Part shown: positions 44,036 to 54,694 of the stretch, piece by piece
Numbering within the stretch: position 1 is the first letter of the stretch
Layout of the letters: the number at the start of each line of letters is the position of its first letter
Source: Fagopyrum homotropicum
Taxonomy: Eukaryota; Streptophyta; Magnoliopsida; Caryophyllales; Polygonaceae
Length of the DNA: 64,000 bases
Reading direction: 5' to 3'
Assembly: GCA_033239125.1 (NCBI GenBank)
Contig: BSWB01000007.1
Span: 104,769,582 to 104,833,581, forward strand
Notes under the pieces: generated by a model
Database searches by the model: none
What the model was told of the DNA's origin: nothing
Seen by the model: the letters and a program-made list of their open reading frames with translations, nothing else
Program-made: the position numbers and the translations under genes

Positions 44036-44602
44036 TAACGCCACAAGAAAAGGAGGAGGCTTTATGCCAAAATGTTGATGCAAGCCTCGGTGAATGGATG
44101 GTAGTTCCGAGACGGAAAATCGGGCACAAAAGTAAAACACTAGAAACGATGGATGATAGTAATATTGTAGTAGATGGACAAAATGGTTCCATACTATACA
44201 ATGCACCAGTTTCGAAAGTTCTAGGGAGATCTAACGATCGGATGGTCCCTCTACCCTTAACAAAGTGATACCTAGGCAAACTATGTTTCTAATAGTAACC
44301 ATAAGAAGCGTGCTCGACGTGGTAACCAGGGTGTGGGTATTGACTCTAATCCTTTGTTTGGTGATGTTGCTACAAGTGGCAAACAGTTGGGTAAGGAGCG
44401 AAAGCATACGACGATGACTATCCCCGTAACCAACCAAGTGAATATTCTCCGATGGGATGCTCCTTTGGGTCTGGTGTTTGCTGCTTTGGGGAAGGAGCCC
44501 GCTCCTTCTAGCTCTGAGGAGGTGGCCGATCGGATGGACACCGAATCCGGCCAAGATATGGGGGTCTCCCAAATGTCGATCATTCCCAATTCACAGTCCT
44601 AA
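44036..44602 (+). pseudogene. LINE ORF1, last part
   Basis: After removal of element B and one target duplication the frame from DTPSWL continues here as LTPQEKEEALC and GEWMVVPRRK, the latter typical of plant LINE ORF1 tails. A stop at about 44266 and a frame change follow. The second frame (44333-44602) runs through LFGDVATSGKQLGKERK and SSEEVADRMDTESGQDM to the ORF1 stop. It is hydrophilic and disordered-looking. Broken. Confidence 0.75.
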
Positions 44603-44636
44603 CTTAGACAATGGTTATGTGTTTCCCAAGTTTTTA

Positions 44637-45055
44637 ATGATAGGTATATTTTGGAATTGCCATGGATAGGTGAAAACCGGTTTCCGCCGGTCTATTCGGT
44701 ATATGATACAGAAACACATGATACAGAAACACAAACCTCAGTTTGTGGCCCTATTTGAAACACATTGTTCGGGTGACACTGTGACGTCCATTTGTAGTAA
44801 GATAGGTTTTGATTCTTGGGAGAGAGTCGAAGCAGATGGCCAGAACGGTAGTATTTGGCTCCTTTGGGATAGCTTATCTTGCCCCCTTAAGGTAGTCACC
44901 AAGGATCGTTAGTTTATGTATGCGGTGATCGGTGATGGTGAGAGTCTCTGCCATTTGATTCCAGTGTATATATGCCCTGATCCTCAACATCGGGAGGTGG
45001 TCTAAGATTCCATCAGGGATATCGTTACTTCTGCTACATCACCAGTGGTGATAGG
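44637..45055 (+). pseudogene. LINE ORF2 endonuclease, N-terminal part
   Basis: It begins at ATG 44637 (MIGIFWNCHG), the FWNCxG start of the plant LINE APE-type endonuclease, which nicks target DNA to prime reverse transcription. A TAG follows directly, and then KPQFVALFETHCSGD, with the metal-binding Glu of ETH, and GSIWLLWDS. A 16-bp phrase (CATGATACAGAAACAC-like) is tandemly doubled at about 44702-44733, giving MIQKHMIQKHK. The segment ends at the ATAGG target duplication of element C (45051-45055). Confidence 0.8.
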
Positions 45056-45351
45056 TGTAACAACCGTTGTTATTTAGAGTATTTGAGAGCTCCAATAAAT
45101 AAAGTTGCAGTTGAGAGAAATGATCGGGACATCGGATATGTCTTAGATGTGAAATAATATAAAAAGACGAAACGGATAAAAGAGTCGCTATTCCGGTTCT
45201 TAGCGGTTAAGAAATATTGCTTAAGAATGCCCATTTTACGAGATAGTTATGGAATAATTATCCCGATAATATTCCGAATTCTATATTCCAATTTAGTAAA
45301 GTTTGGAGACCGAAAAATATAACCGAGTTTATTTAAAAGCTTTCGATAAAC

Positions 45352-45389
<38 letters not shown>

Positions 45390-47049
45390 CACATGCACAT
45401 AGATAAGAAAGAAGAGGTCGGCTCTTCTAATTCCACATATACATGATATATGTATATTATATATAAATGAAATGGATGGATAAACAAGAGATTAGAAGGT
45501 GTAGCTTTACTTCCTTTATATATATAAAAGTTAAAGATTTATACTAAAGCTGATCATCTTCATCCTTAATTTGGAAGCCATATGAGAAGCAACCGAGTGA
45601 AACACGATCTTAACTTCATCTAGCCATAAATCCTCCATCTTCCATCCATTTTCAAATCCGATTGTACCATCAAGTCCCTTATCATGTTCTCTTCATCCTG
45701 GTACAAATCTATTTTCCGTTTGTTAGCTTTTTTGTAAAGCTTCCGTTTACCGCTATCGGAGCGCCGACGGACCACCGCAAGTCATCAAATGTAAGGTTTC
45801 ATACCGTGCTCTTACTCCCCGTATCGCCAGGAGTCCGTATCTTCTTCCGGTTCGTATATCGGGTTAGTAACGAATAAGTTATGAATTTATTCATTTTCCG
45901 TATTGCGGGTTAGTATAAATTGACCTTGAGTTGGTTAAAATGGATAATTGGAATTTCCATTATGCTCGTTACATTATTCTGGTAATTATGGGATTTTAGT
46001 TGGTGATTATATCATGAGTTGGATTTATGCCCTAATGTGGCTTTTAGGTTTAGCATGTTATTCGAGGTTATAGGATATATATGATCCCTATGGATCCCTT
46101 TGGGTCTAGGAGTGACCCTTTGTTTAAAAAGAGATGTGACATCTCTTTATGCCTTGTCTATAGGCTGTGTTGTTCCTCCAGTGTTGAGGTGATCCAGTTG
46201 TGGTTGAGCTTTATACGAGGTTGAGGTAAGTCCGTAGGACTTACTTAGCTGCCATCCTTATATTGAGTGTTTGCATGAGTGGTGTGTGTCTTATATGTTT
46301 GCTATGATAGCATGTGATGTCGTATTTACCGACCTATGTTTTATTGATTGCCCCACTGCGTGGCTGTGATAACCTTTCCCTTTCATCTCGTCGTGGAGTC
46401 TTGGAGGTTCTCTAATGTCAGGCCAGACCGGTTTACAGGAAGGGCGCAATCCACTCCCATAGGGTACACGGATTGTATGACCGATACTAGTACGGTTGGC
46501 TAACAGGCTCAGAAGCGAGGATGTATCGGTCCTCGTGTCACCTAGTTTCATATATATTATATCTATGCGATTTGAGTGAATGACCATTATATTGAAATGA
46601 ATAAATGGGTAAATGAGTGAAAGCATGCTGATATGTTTATCTTTCCCTATGTGTGATTGTGCTTATGCAATACTCTATATATGTGTATGGATAGCTAATG
46701 GTTATTACCATGTTGTAGATGCCCTACAGGATAGGCATGCTGCTGGGTGATCTAGCAGGGTGGCAGGCCGAGGACGTCTCGTACATAGGTTGTTGTGGGT
46801 TTTTGGGTTTGTTTATCTTTTTCCTCCTTTGTGAGGTTGGTCTTTTGTTACCTCCTGCGTGAGGCGTGATGTTTGTACTCGGCTATGTGGTCTTACCTTT
46901 TGGGATGTACAGTTTTATGTATTTGTTTTCATATATGTCAGTGCCATGTTGTAAGGTCCAGTGAACTTGTTGTCAGGCTAGTGTCAAGATCCATTGTGAG
47001 ATCCTAACCCAATGTAGCACTCTGAGTCCCGCGGATTCAGGGTGTTACA
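45056..47049 (+). repeat. 5' LTR of element C
   Basis: It starts TGTAACAACCG and ends GGGTGTTACA. It contains (TA)n at about 45357-45386, the AATAAGTTATGAATTTATTC block and the ACCGATACTAGTACGG region also seen in LTRs D and L. Compared with the 3' LTR it is mainly shorter in the TA tract and lacks a small ACAGTTTTATGT-type duplication near its end. Confidence 0.92.
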
Positions 47050-47052
47050 GAG

Positions 47053-47066
47053 TTGGTATCAGAGCT
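47053..47066 (+). promoter_or_regulatory. primer-binding site of element C
   Basis: TTGGTATCAGAGC starts a few bases after the LTR end. It is the initiator-Met tRNA primer site used by many plant LTR elements. Confidence 0.85.
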
Positions 47067-47342
47067 TAGGTTGACAACAATGGCACTTGCTACCTGCAAT
47101 GAGGTCTGATAGGTAAAATAAACAGAACCCGACGGGGGTCTGACTTTTTCAAAAGGTTTTGGTTTTAAATGTGGTTTTTGGTTAGATGTACGAGAAGTCG
47201 CCACTCCTGCTATGGATCTCTGCAGTATAGATATGATATGTATATATATATAATGGATTATGTATGTGTTGTGTTGAGTATATATATAACTATACATATG
47301 GCCTACATAGAGCCTTATAAGTTAGGTGTGCATACCCCGCAT

Positions 47343-48716
47343 ATGGCTCGGACTAGAGCTACTGCCGCTTTGTGCAGAGGTAGAGGTAGACCACCCCGTC
47401 ATCCGGGTGTGGTAGGTGAGGGACCAGTTCCCGCTGCTGACCCACCAGTGGTGGAGGAGATACATGAGGAGGTTGTAGAGAGCGTCGTCCCAGAGACGAG
47501 GAGCAGTGTATCTGTGAGACATCATTCACATCGAGCTCAGTCTGATGACGCTGACCGTGTCTCCATGGGAGGACCGGAGTTCAAAGAGTACCTCCGACGT
47601 TTTGAGGAGGATATTAGGGCTGGCAGGCGAGCCCCGGATTTACCAGTACCTAAGGGATCTTCTGAGAGATCCCAGGGAGCGACCCGGGTACCAACTGCAC
47701 CTACACGTGTGGTGGATCCAGTTCGAGCCCCAGTGGAGACTAGAGGGCCTCAACCAGATGCCTAGTTAAAGGCATTTCATCAGCAGGGAGTGCCACACTT
47801 CTCAGGAGAGATAGGGTTAGAAACTGAGGTGTGGATTAGGCATGTAGACTCAGCCTTGGAGTCTATTAGATGTCCTGAGGACAGACGGATAGAGCTAGTT
47901 CAGTCTCTCTTCCGTGACCTCGCACACCAGTGGTGGAGGACTGTCCGGACCAGAGCTACCAGTTATGACCACATGAGACGCATGATTAGAGAGCAGTTCT
48001 GCCCTGCCTCACTGAGGAGGGAGAAGCTGCAGGATTTTGTGGAGGCCGGCTTTGAGGATGTGCCTATTACTAACGTCATCCGCCGTTTCCAGACCGAGTT
48101 AGCTTTACTGGGTCCAGCTGCACCATCTGAGGACCAGCATGTGTACTTGTTCTCTCGTCGTTTGAGGGAGAGCACACGTTCATATATGGCGGGATTCCAT
48201 TGCGAGTCCCTTGCTGACTACCAGGACCGGGCTTCTGCTTATGAGAGGGAGCGAGCTAGTCAGAGGAGGGCTTCTCAAACTGGACGGTCTGAGAAGAGGC
48301 AGCGCACTGGGCAGACCAGTGGAGTTGGAGGAGCTTCTTGTTCTAGACGAGACCAGAGATGTCAGAGTTACCCCACGTCGGCACTAACTGTAGACAAGGG
48401 ACGACAGTGTTATAACTGTGGAGAGCCTGGCCATCTGAAGCCAGCTTGTCCTAGACCAGTTGTGACTTGTTTTACCTGTGGCCGACAGGGACATCGAGCT
48501 GCCTTTTGTAGGCAGGGAGGAGTGGTATCCCATCAGGGTTCTTCCCCTGCCAGTGTAGCAAGAGGTGGTCAGAGGACACCTCAGCAGCAGATACAGGGAC
48601 AGTAGAGGGTCCCCGAGCGTCCATCTACTCAGGGTTCTGCTCCAGGACCGAGTAGAGGTAGAGGTAGAGACGTTGGCACCAGTGATGCCAGAGGAGCCCG
48701 AGGGCGAGTTTTTGAA
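47343..48716 (+). pseudogene. element C gag
   Basis: The start is ATG 47343 (MARTRATAALCRGRGRPP), matching the start of the related gag in element N (MAQTRVVSVVGRGRG). One frame runs on through two in-frame TAG codons (47763 and 48603), each in a context where CAG (Gln) is likely ancestral. The gag core is at 47790-48290 (WIRHVDSALESIRCPEDRRI, QWWRTVR, FCPASLRREKLQDF). Two CCHC zinc knuckles follow (CYNCGEPGHLKPAC about 48411-48452; CFTCGRQGHRAAFC about 48468-48510). Gag would form the particle and bind RNA. Apart from the two stops it is complete. Confidence 0.88.
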
Positions 48717-51700
48717 TTGAGGAGTGCAGAGGATCCACCTGCACCGGCTGCTACATGTACCATTTTACTTCATGGTTTACCAGTTAGAGTTTTGTTTGAT
48801 ACTGGTGCTACGCATTCCTTTATTTCTGATACTTGTGTTGAGCGTCTGAGTTTAGCTACCATAGAGGGGATACCCTTTACTATAGGGTTACCTAATGGTA
48901 GTCGGGTTAGAGGTACCCGTGAGATACGTAGTTGTCCCCTTCGATTAGGGACTCGTGTTTTACTTGTTGACTTCTTAGTCATGCCATTGATGCATGAAGA
49001 AGTCATATTAGGTATGGACTGGATGCGTAGACACCATGCAATTTTGGATGTTGGTAGGCGGACTGTTACAGTCTCTACCGAGGTTGGGACCTTGGGAAGA
49101 CAGGTTCGGTTATTAGTGCCGTCCGAGCAGCTAGGTTGATTGCACAAGGTTGTGATGCCTTTTGGTATTACGCCATGAAGGATGGGGAGAGTCCAGCTCT
49201 GGAGGATATTCCAGTAGTCTGCGAGTCTATAGATGTGTTTGTTGAGCCGTCGAGTTTGCCGCCACAGCGGAGTGTGGACTTCAGCATAGAGTTAGAGCCT
49301 GGCACACGACCCATCTCGAAGGCCCCATACCGTATGGCACCTGTCGAGATGTTGGAGCTGAAGAAGCAACTCGAGGAGTTGGCTGAGAAGGGTTTCATAC
49401 GCCCTAGTGTTTCACCATGGGGTGCACCTGTCCTCTTCGTGCGGAAGAAGGACGGATCTCTGAGGTTATGCATAGATTACAGAGAGTTGAACAAGGTGAC
49501 CGTCAAGAACAGGTATCCATTGCCTCGTATTGACGATCTACTTGATCAGCTTCAGGGAGCTACAGTTTTCTCCCGGATTGATTTGCGCTCAAGATATCAC
49601 CAGTTGAGGATGAGAGAGCAGGACGTACATAGGACGGCATTTCGTACCCGTTATGGACACTACGAGTTTGTAGTGATGCCATTCGGGCTGACGAATGCCC
49701 CAACAGTCTTTATGGAGTTGATGAACAACATATTCATCGACTTACTTGATCAGTTTGTGGTGGTCTTCATTGATGATATTTTAGTGTACTCTCGTAGTAG
49801 AGAGGAGCATGCCGGTCATCTGAGGACGGTTTTGCATGTTTTGAGGGATAGAGAGTTGTATGCTAAGCTCTCTAAGTGTGAGTTTTGAATGTCTGAGGTT
49901 GCTTTCCTTGGGCACATCGTATCCGCCGATGGGGTTATGGTTGACCCGGCGAAGATCGAGTCTGTTGTTGTATGGACGACACCGACGAACGTCAAGGAAG
50001 TGCGTAGGTTTCTTGGCTTAGCCGGTTACTATAGACGCTTTGTGGAGGGTTTTTCGGTGATTGCCCGTCCACTGACGAGTCTTCTGAGGAAGACTACCCG
50101 GTTTGCGTGGACCGACCAATGTGCTTAGAGCTTTGAGGAGTTGAAGAGGCGTTTGACTTCTGCTCCTGTCTTGGCACAGCTAGAGGGATCTGATGATTTT
50201 GTGGTCTACAGTGATGCATCCAAGCTAGGCTTGGGATGTGTGTTGATGCAGAGAGGTGGAGTGATTGCATATGCGTCTCAACAGTTGAAGACATATGAGG
50301 AGAACTACCCGACTCATGATTTGGAGTTAGCAGCGGTAGTGCATGCTTTGAAGATCTGGAGACATTACATGTATGGTGCTACATGTCAGATCTTCACAGA
50401 CCATAAGAGTCTGAAGTATATTTTCACGCAGCGGGAGTTGAACAACCGCCAACGCCGATGGCTTGAGTTGATCAAGGACTTTGACCTTGAGATTTTGTAT
50501 CATCCTGGAAAGGCGAACGTGGTTGCTGACGCCTTGAGCAGGAAGACGCCTCAAGAGAAGGCGATTGCGAGATTGACTGTACAGCCTCAACTTCAGAGGG
50601 ATCTAGCTTGGCTAGAGATGGACATCCAGTTTCCTGATGAGGATGCCTAGTTGTATGCCTTAGAGGTTTTACCTGGTCTGTTGGATAAGATCCAACAGAA
50701 GCAGGGGACCTGCCCGACCTTGATGAGGATTAGAGAGAGGATGTCTCGTGGAGAGGCACCACAGTTTTCCATTGGAGTTGATGGAGTGATGAGGCGACAT
50801 GATCGCATTTGTGTTCCTGCTGATGCAGAGTTGAGACAGAGGATCTTACAGGAGGCTCACAGTACACCTTACTCTGTACATCCAGGTACGAGTAAGATGT
50901 ACCATGATGTGAGACGTTCATATTGGTGGGGATGGCTGAAGCCCGATGTAGCCAGATTTGTGGCTCAGTGTGCGACCTGTCAGCAGGTCAAGATAGAGCA
51001 TTGCAGACCTGGAGGTGAGCTCCATCCACTGCCAGTACCGCAGTGGAAGTGGGAGGATGTCTCCATGGATTTCGTGACTGGTTTGAGACCCAATAGGAGT
51101 TTTGATGCCATTTGGGTTATTGTTGATAGGCTGACGAAGACGGCACATTTCATCCCTATCAGAGAGACGTGGCCGGTGAGTAGATTGGCTGAGGAGTACA
51201 CTAGACAGATAGTGAGACTCCATGGTGTACCGAGGACGATCGTCTCTGATCGAGATGGACGATTCACCTTGAGGTTTTGGCAGCAGATTTAGACTGCTTT
51301 GGGGACGAGTCTACATTTCACGACTCCGTTTCACCCCCAGACTGACGGACAGTCAGAGAGGACCATTCAGATTTTAGAGGATATATTGCGAGCTTGTGTG
51401 TTGGATTGAGGACAGAGATGGTCTGATTACCTTCCACTTGTTGAGTTCTCATACAACAACAGTTGGCATGCATCTATTGGGATGGCTCCCTATGAGGCAC
51501 TGTATGGACGTAGGTGCCGTACACCTTTATGCTGGGATGAGCCTAGCAGTGTCAGCGGGATAGCGCCAAAGCAGATTCATGATGATATGGCTCGGGTAGG
51601 ACTGATTAGAGAGAGGATGCTGGGTGCACAAAGTCGTCAGAAGTCATATGCAGACAAGAGGCGTCGGCCTCTAGAGTTCAGAGTAGGAGCTCATGTCTGG

Positions 51701-52129
51701 TTGAGAGTATCCCCGACGCGTGGCGTCAGACGTTTTGGCATAAAGGGGAAGTTGAGCCCCCGATATGTCGGTCCTTTTGAGATTCTGGACAGAGTTGGGA
51801 GAGAAGCCTACAGATTAGCATTGCCTCCGAGATTAGAGGGTGTTCACCCTGTGTTCCATGTGTCTCAGCTGAGAGAGTACATACCAGATCTGCGGCACAT
51901 TGTGAGTTATGATGATTTGGTAGTGGAGCCAGACCACACCTTTGATGAGCATCCTATTGCAGTCTTAGAGCGAGGTGTGAGACGCCTGCATTCTAAGGAC
52001 ATTCCTATGATGAGGATACAGTGGTCTAGACGTGGACCTGAGGAGGCTACATGGGAGACTGAGGATAGTATCTAGAGGAACTATCCAGAGTTTTATGCTG
52101 AGATAGATGCATCTAGGGTCGACGAGTAG
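48717..52129 (+). pseudogene. element C protease, RT, RNase H, integrase and chromodomain
   Basis: The protease (VLFDTGATHSFIS, about 48785-48830; VILGMDWM) shares the gag frame. A single frameshift near 49100 precedes VISAVRAARLIAQGCDA. RT follows (SVSPWGAPVLFVRKKDG, LCIDYRELNKVT, MPFGLTNAPTVFM, catalytic VVFIDDILVYS about 49765-49797), then RNase H (VVYSDASKLGLGCVLMQ, FTDHKSLKYIF, ADALSRK). Integrase has its HHCC finger (about 50870-50990), VSMDFVTGL, TIVSDRDGRF and HPQTDGQSERT. The tail ends with VFHVSQLREYI and a chromodomain-like IQWSRRGPEEATWE. In-frame stops lie at 49886 (TGA), 50126, 50648 and 51290 (TAG), 51407 (TGA) and 52073 (TAG); the natural stop is 52127-52129. All catalytic residues I can check are intact. 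Confidence 0.92.
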
Positions 52130-52673
52130 ATCTTAGTGCTATCTTGGTGAGTATGTGATTATGTGCTTATGTGCTTACATGCCTTGATGTGCTTATTTCA
52201 TGCTAGCTATGTTATGCTTTATGATCTTGTTAGATCTTGTTGTGCTAGTATGATGTATGTTTATAGCTGGAGATGGTTCTTTCCTCCATGCTATTTGAGT
52301 GTGATTAGGATTCAGCTGGAGATGGTTCTTTCCTCCATGCTACTTTGATGGACATAGTTCAGTGGAGATGTGATTCCTCCATACGATGTATATATTTATG
52401 GTTGGCTAGAGATGTGCTTCCTCTATACCCTGTGATGTGATATAGCGAGAGATGTGATTCCTCTCTGCCTTGGGTAGCGTTATGGCCCTGCTTTCTGGAG
52501 TGGATGATTCCTCCATGTTGATGTTTGAGGTTATAGATTTGTTATAGATTGTGACCTTTTTGAACGGAGATGTGATACCTCCGATAGAGTGAGTGTTATA
52601 CCTTGGCATATGGGTCCGAGAGGATTTGGGTTGTTCAAGTTTCGGGACGAAACTTGTTTTTAGGGGGAGATGA
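52130..52673 (+). other. element C 3' untranslated region, minirepeats and polypurine tract
   Basis: This has no gene. About seven diverged copies of GGAGATGTGATTCCTCC-type text lie at 52264-52590, including two close copies of GGAGATGGTTCTTTCCTCCA. CAAGTTTCG-GGA-CGAAACTTG (52636-52656) is a 9-bp-stem hairpin just before TTTTTAGGGGGAGATGA, the polypurine tract, and then the 3' LTR. Confidence 0.8.
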
Positions 52674-52969
52674 TGTAACAACCGTTGTTATTTGGAGTAT
52701 TTGAGAGCTCCAATAAATAAAGTTGCAGTTGAGAGAAATGATCGGAACATCGGATATGTCTTAGATGTGAAATAATATAAAAAGACGAAACGGATAAAAG
52801 AGTCGCTATTCCGGTTCTTAGCGGTTAAGAAATGTTGCCTAAGAATGCCCATTTTACGAGATAGTTATGGAATAATTATCCCGATAATATTCTGAATTCT
52901 ATATTCCAATTTGGTAAAGTTTGGAGACCGAAAAATATAACCGAGTTTATTTAAAAGCTTTCGATAAAC

Positions 52970-53019
<50 letters not shown>

Positions 53020-54689
53020 CACATGCACATAGATAAGAAAGAAGAGGTCGGCTCTTCTAATTCCACATATACATGATATATGTATATTATATAGAAATGA
53101 AATGGATGGATAAACAAGAGATTAGAAGTTGTAGCTTTACTTCCTTTCTATATATAAAAGTTAAAGATTTATACTAAAGCTGATCATCTTCATCCTTAAT
53201 TCGGAAGCCATATGAGAAGCAACCGAGTGAAACACGATCTTAACTTCATCTAGCCATAAATCCTCCATCTTCCATCCATTTTCAAATCCGATTGTACCAT
53301 CGAGTCCCTTATCTTGTTCTCTTCATCCTGGTACAAATCTATTTTCCGTTTGTTAGCTTTTTTGTAAAGCTTCCGTTTACCGCTATCGGAGCGCCGACGG
53401 ACCACCGCAAGTCATCAAATGTAAGGTTTCATACCGTGCTCTTACTCCCCGTATCGCCAGGAGTCCGTATCTTCTTCCGGTTCGTATATCGGGTTAGTAA
53501 CGAATAAGTTATGAATTTATTCATTTTTCGTATTGCGGGTTAGTATAAATTGACCTTGAGTTGGTTAAAATGGATAATTGGAATTTCCATTATGCTCGTT
53601 ACATTATTCTGGTAATTATGGGATTTTAGTTGGTGATTATATCATGAGTTGGATTTATTCCCTAATGTGGCTTTTAGGTTTAGCATGTTATTCGAGGTTA
53701 TAGGATATATATGATCCCTATGGATCCCTTTGGGTCTAGGAGTGACCCTTTGTTTAATAAGAGATGTGACATCTCTTTATGCCTTGTCTATAGGTTGTGT
53801 TGTTCCTCCAGTGTTGAGGTGATCCAGTTGTGGTTGAGCTTTATACGAGGTTGAGGTAAGTCCGTAGGACTTACTTAGCTGTCATCCTTATACTGGGTGT
53901 TTGCATGAGTGGTGTGTGTCTTATATGTTTGCTATGATAGCATGTGATGTCGTATTTACCGACCTATGTTTTATTGATTGCCACACTGCGTGGCTGTGAT
54001 AACCTTTCCCTTTCATCCCGTCGTGGAGTCTGGGAGGTTCTCTGATGTCAGGCCAGACCGGTTTATAGGAAGGGCGCAATCCACTCCCATAGGGTACACG
54101 GATTGTGTGACCGATACTAGTACGGCTGGCTAGCAGGCTCAGAAGCGAGGATGTATCGGTCCTCATGTCACCTAGTTTCATATATATTATATCTATGCAA
54201 TTTGAGTGAATGACCATTATATTGAAATGAATAAATGGGTAAATGAGTGAAAGCATACTGATATGTTTATCTTTCCCTATGTGTGATTGTGCTTATGCAA
54301 TACTCTATATATGTGTATGGATAGCTAATGGTTATTACCATGTTGTAGATGTCCTACAGGATAGGCATGCTGCTGGGCGATCTAGCAGGGTGGCAGGCCG
54401 AGGACGTCTCGTACATAGGTTGTTGTGGGTTTTTGGGTTTGTTTATCTTTTCCCTCCTGTGTGAGGTTGGTCTTTTGTTACCTCCTGCGTGAGGCGTGAT
54501 GTTTGTACTCAGCTATATGGTCTTACCTTTTGGGATGTACAATTTTATACAGTTTTATGTATTTGTTTTCATATCTATCAGTGCCATGTTGTAAGGTCCA
54601 GTGAACTTGTTGTCAGGCTAGGGTCAAGATCCATTGTGAGATCCTATCCCAATGTAGCACTCCGAGTCCCGCGGATTCGGGGTGTTACA
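52674..54689 (+). repeat. 3' LTR of element C
   Basis: It is colinear with the 5' LTR and highly similar. It is 22 bp longer, mainly through a longer (TA)n at about 52976-53015 and an extra ACAATTTTATACAGTTTTATG phrase near 54540. It ends GGGTGTTACA before ATAGG. Confidence 0.92.
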
Positions 54690-54694
54690 ATAGG

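Larger units (their letters stand above)
45056..54689 (+). mobile_element. Tekay/Del-like gypsy element C, full length, stop-riddled
   Basis: The 9,634-bp element is flanked by perfect ATAGG duplications (45051-45055 and 54690-54694). The LTRs are 45056-47049 (1994 bp) and 52674-54689 (2016 bp). It has a Met-type primer site, gag, pol with RT before integrase (gypsy order), a chromodomain-like C-terminus and a polypurine tract. It split LINE ORF2 inside the GGDFNV motif region of the endonuclease. Structure is complete, but gag-pol has one frameshift and about eight in-frame stops, so it is not autonomous now. Confidence 0.92.
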
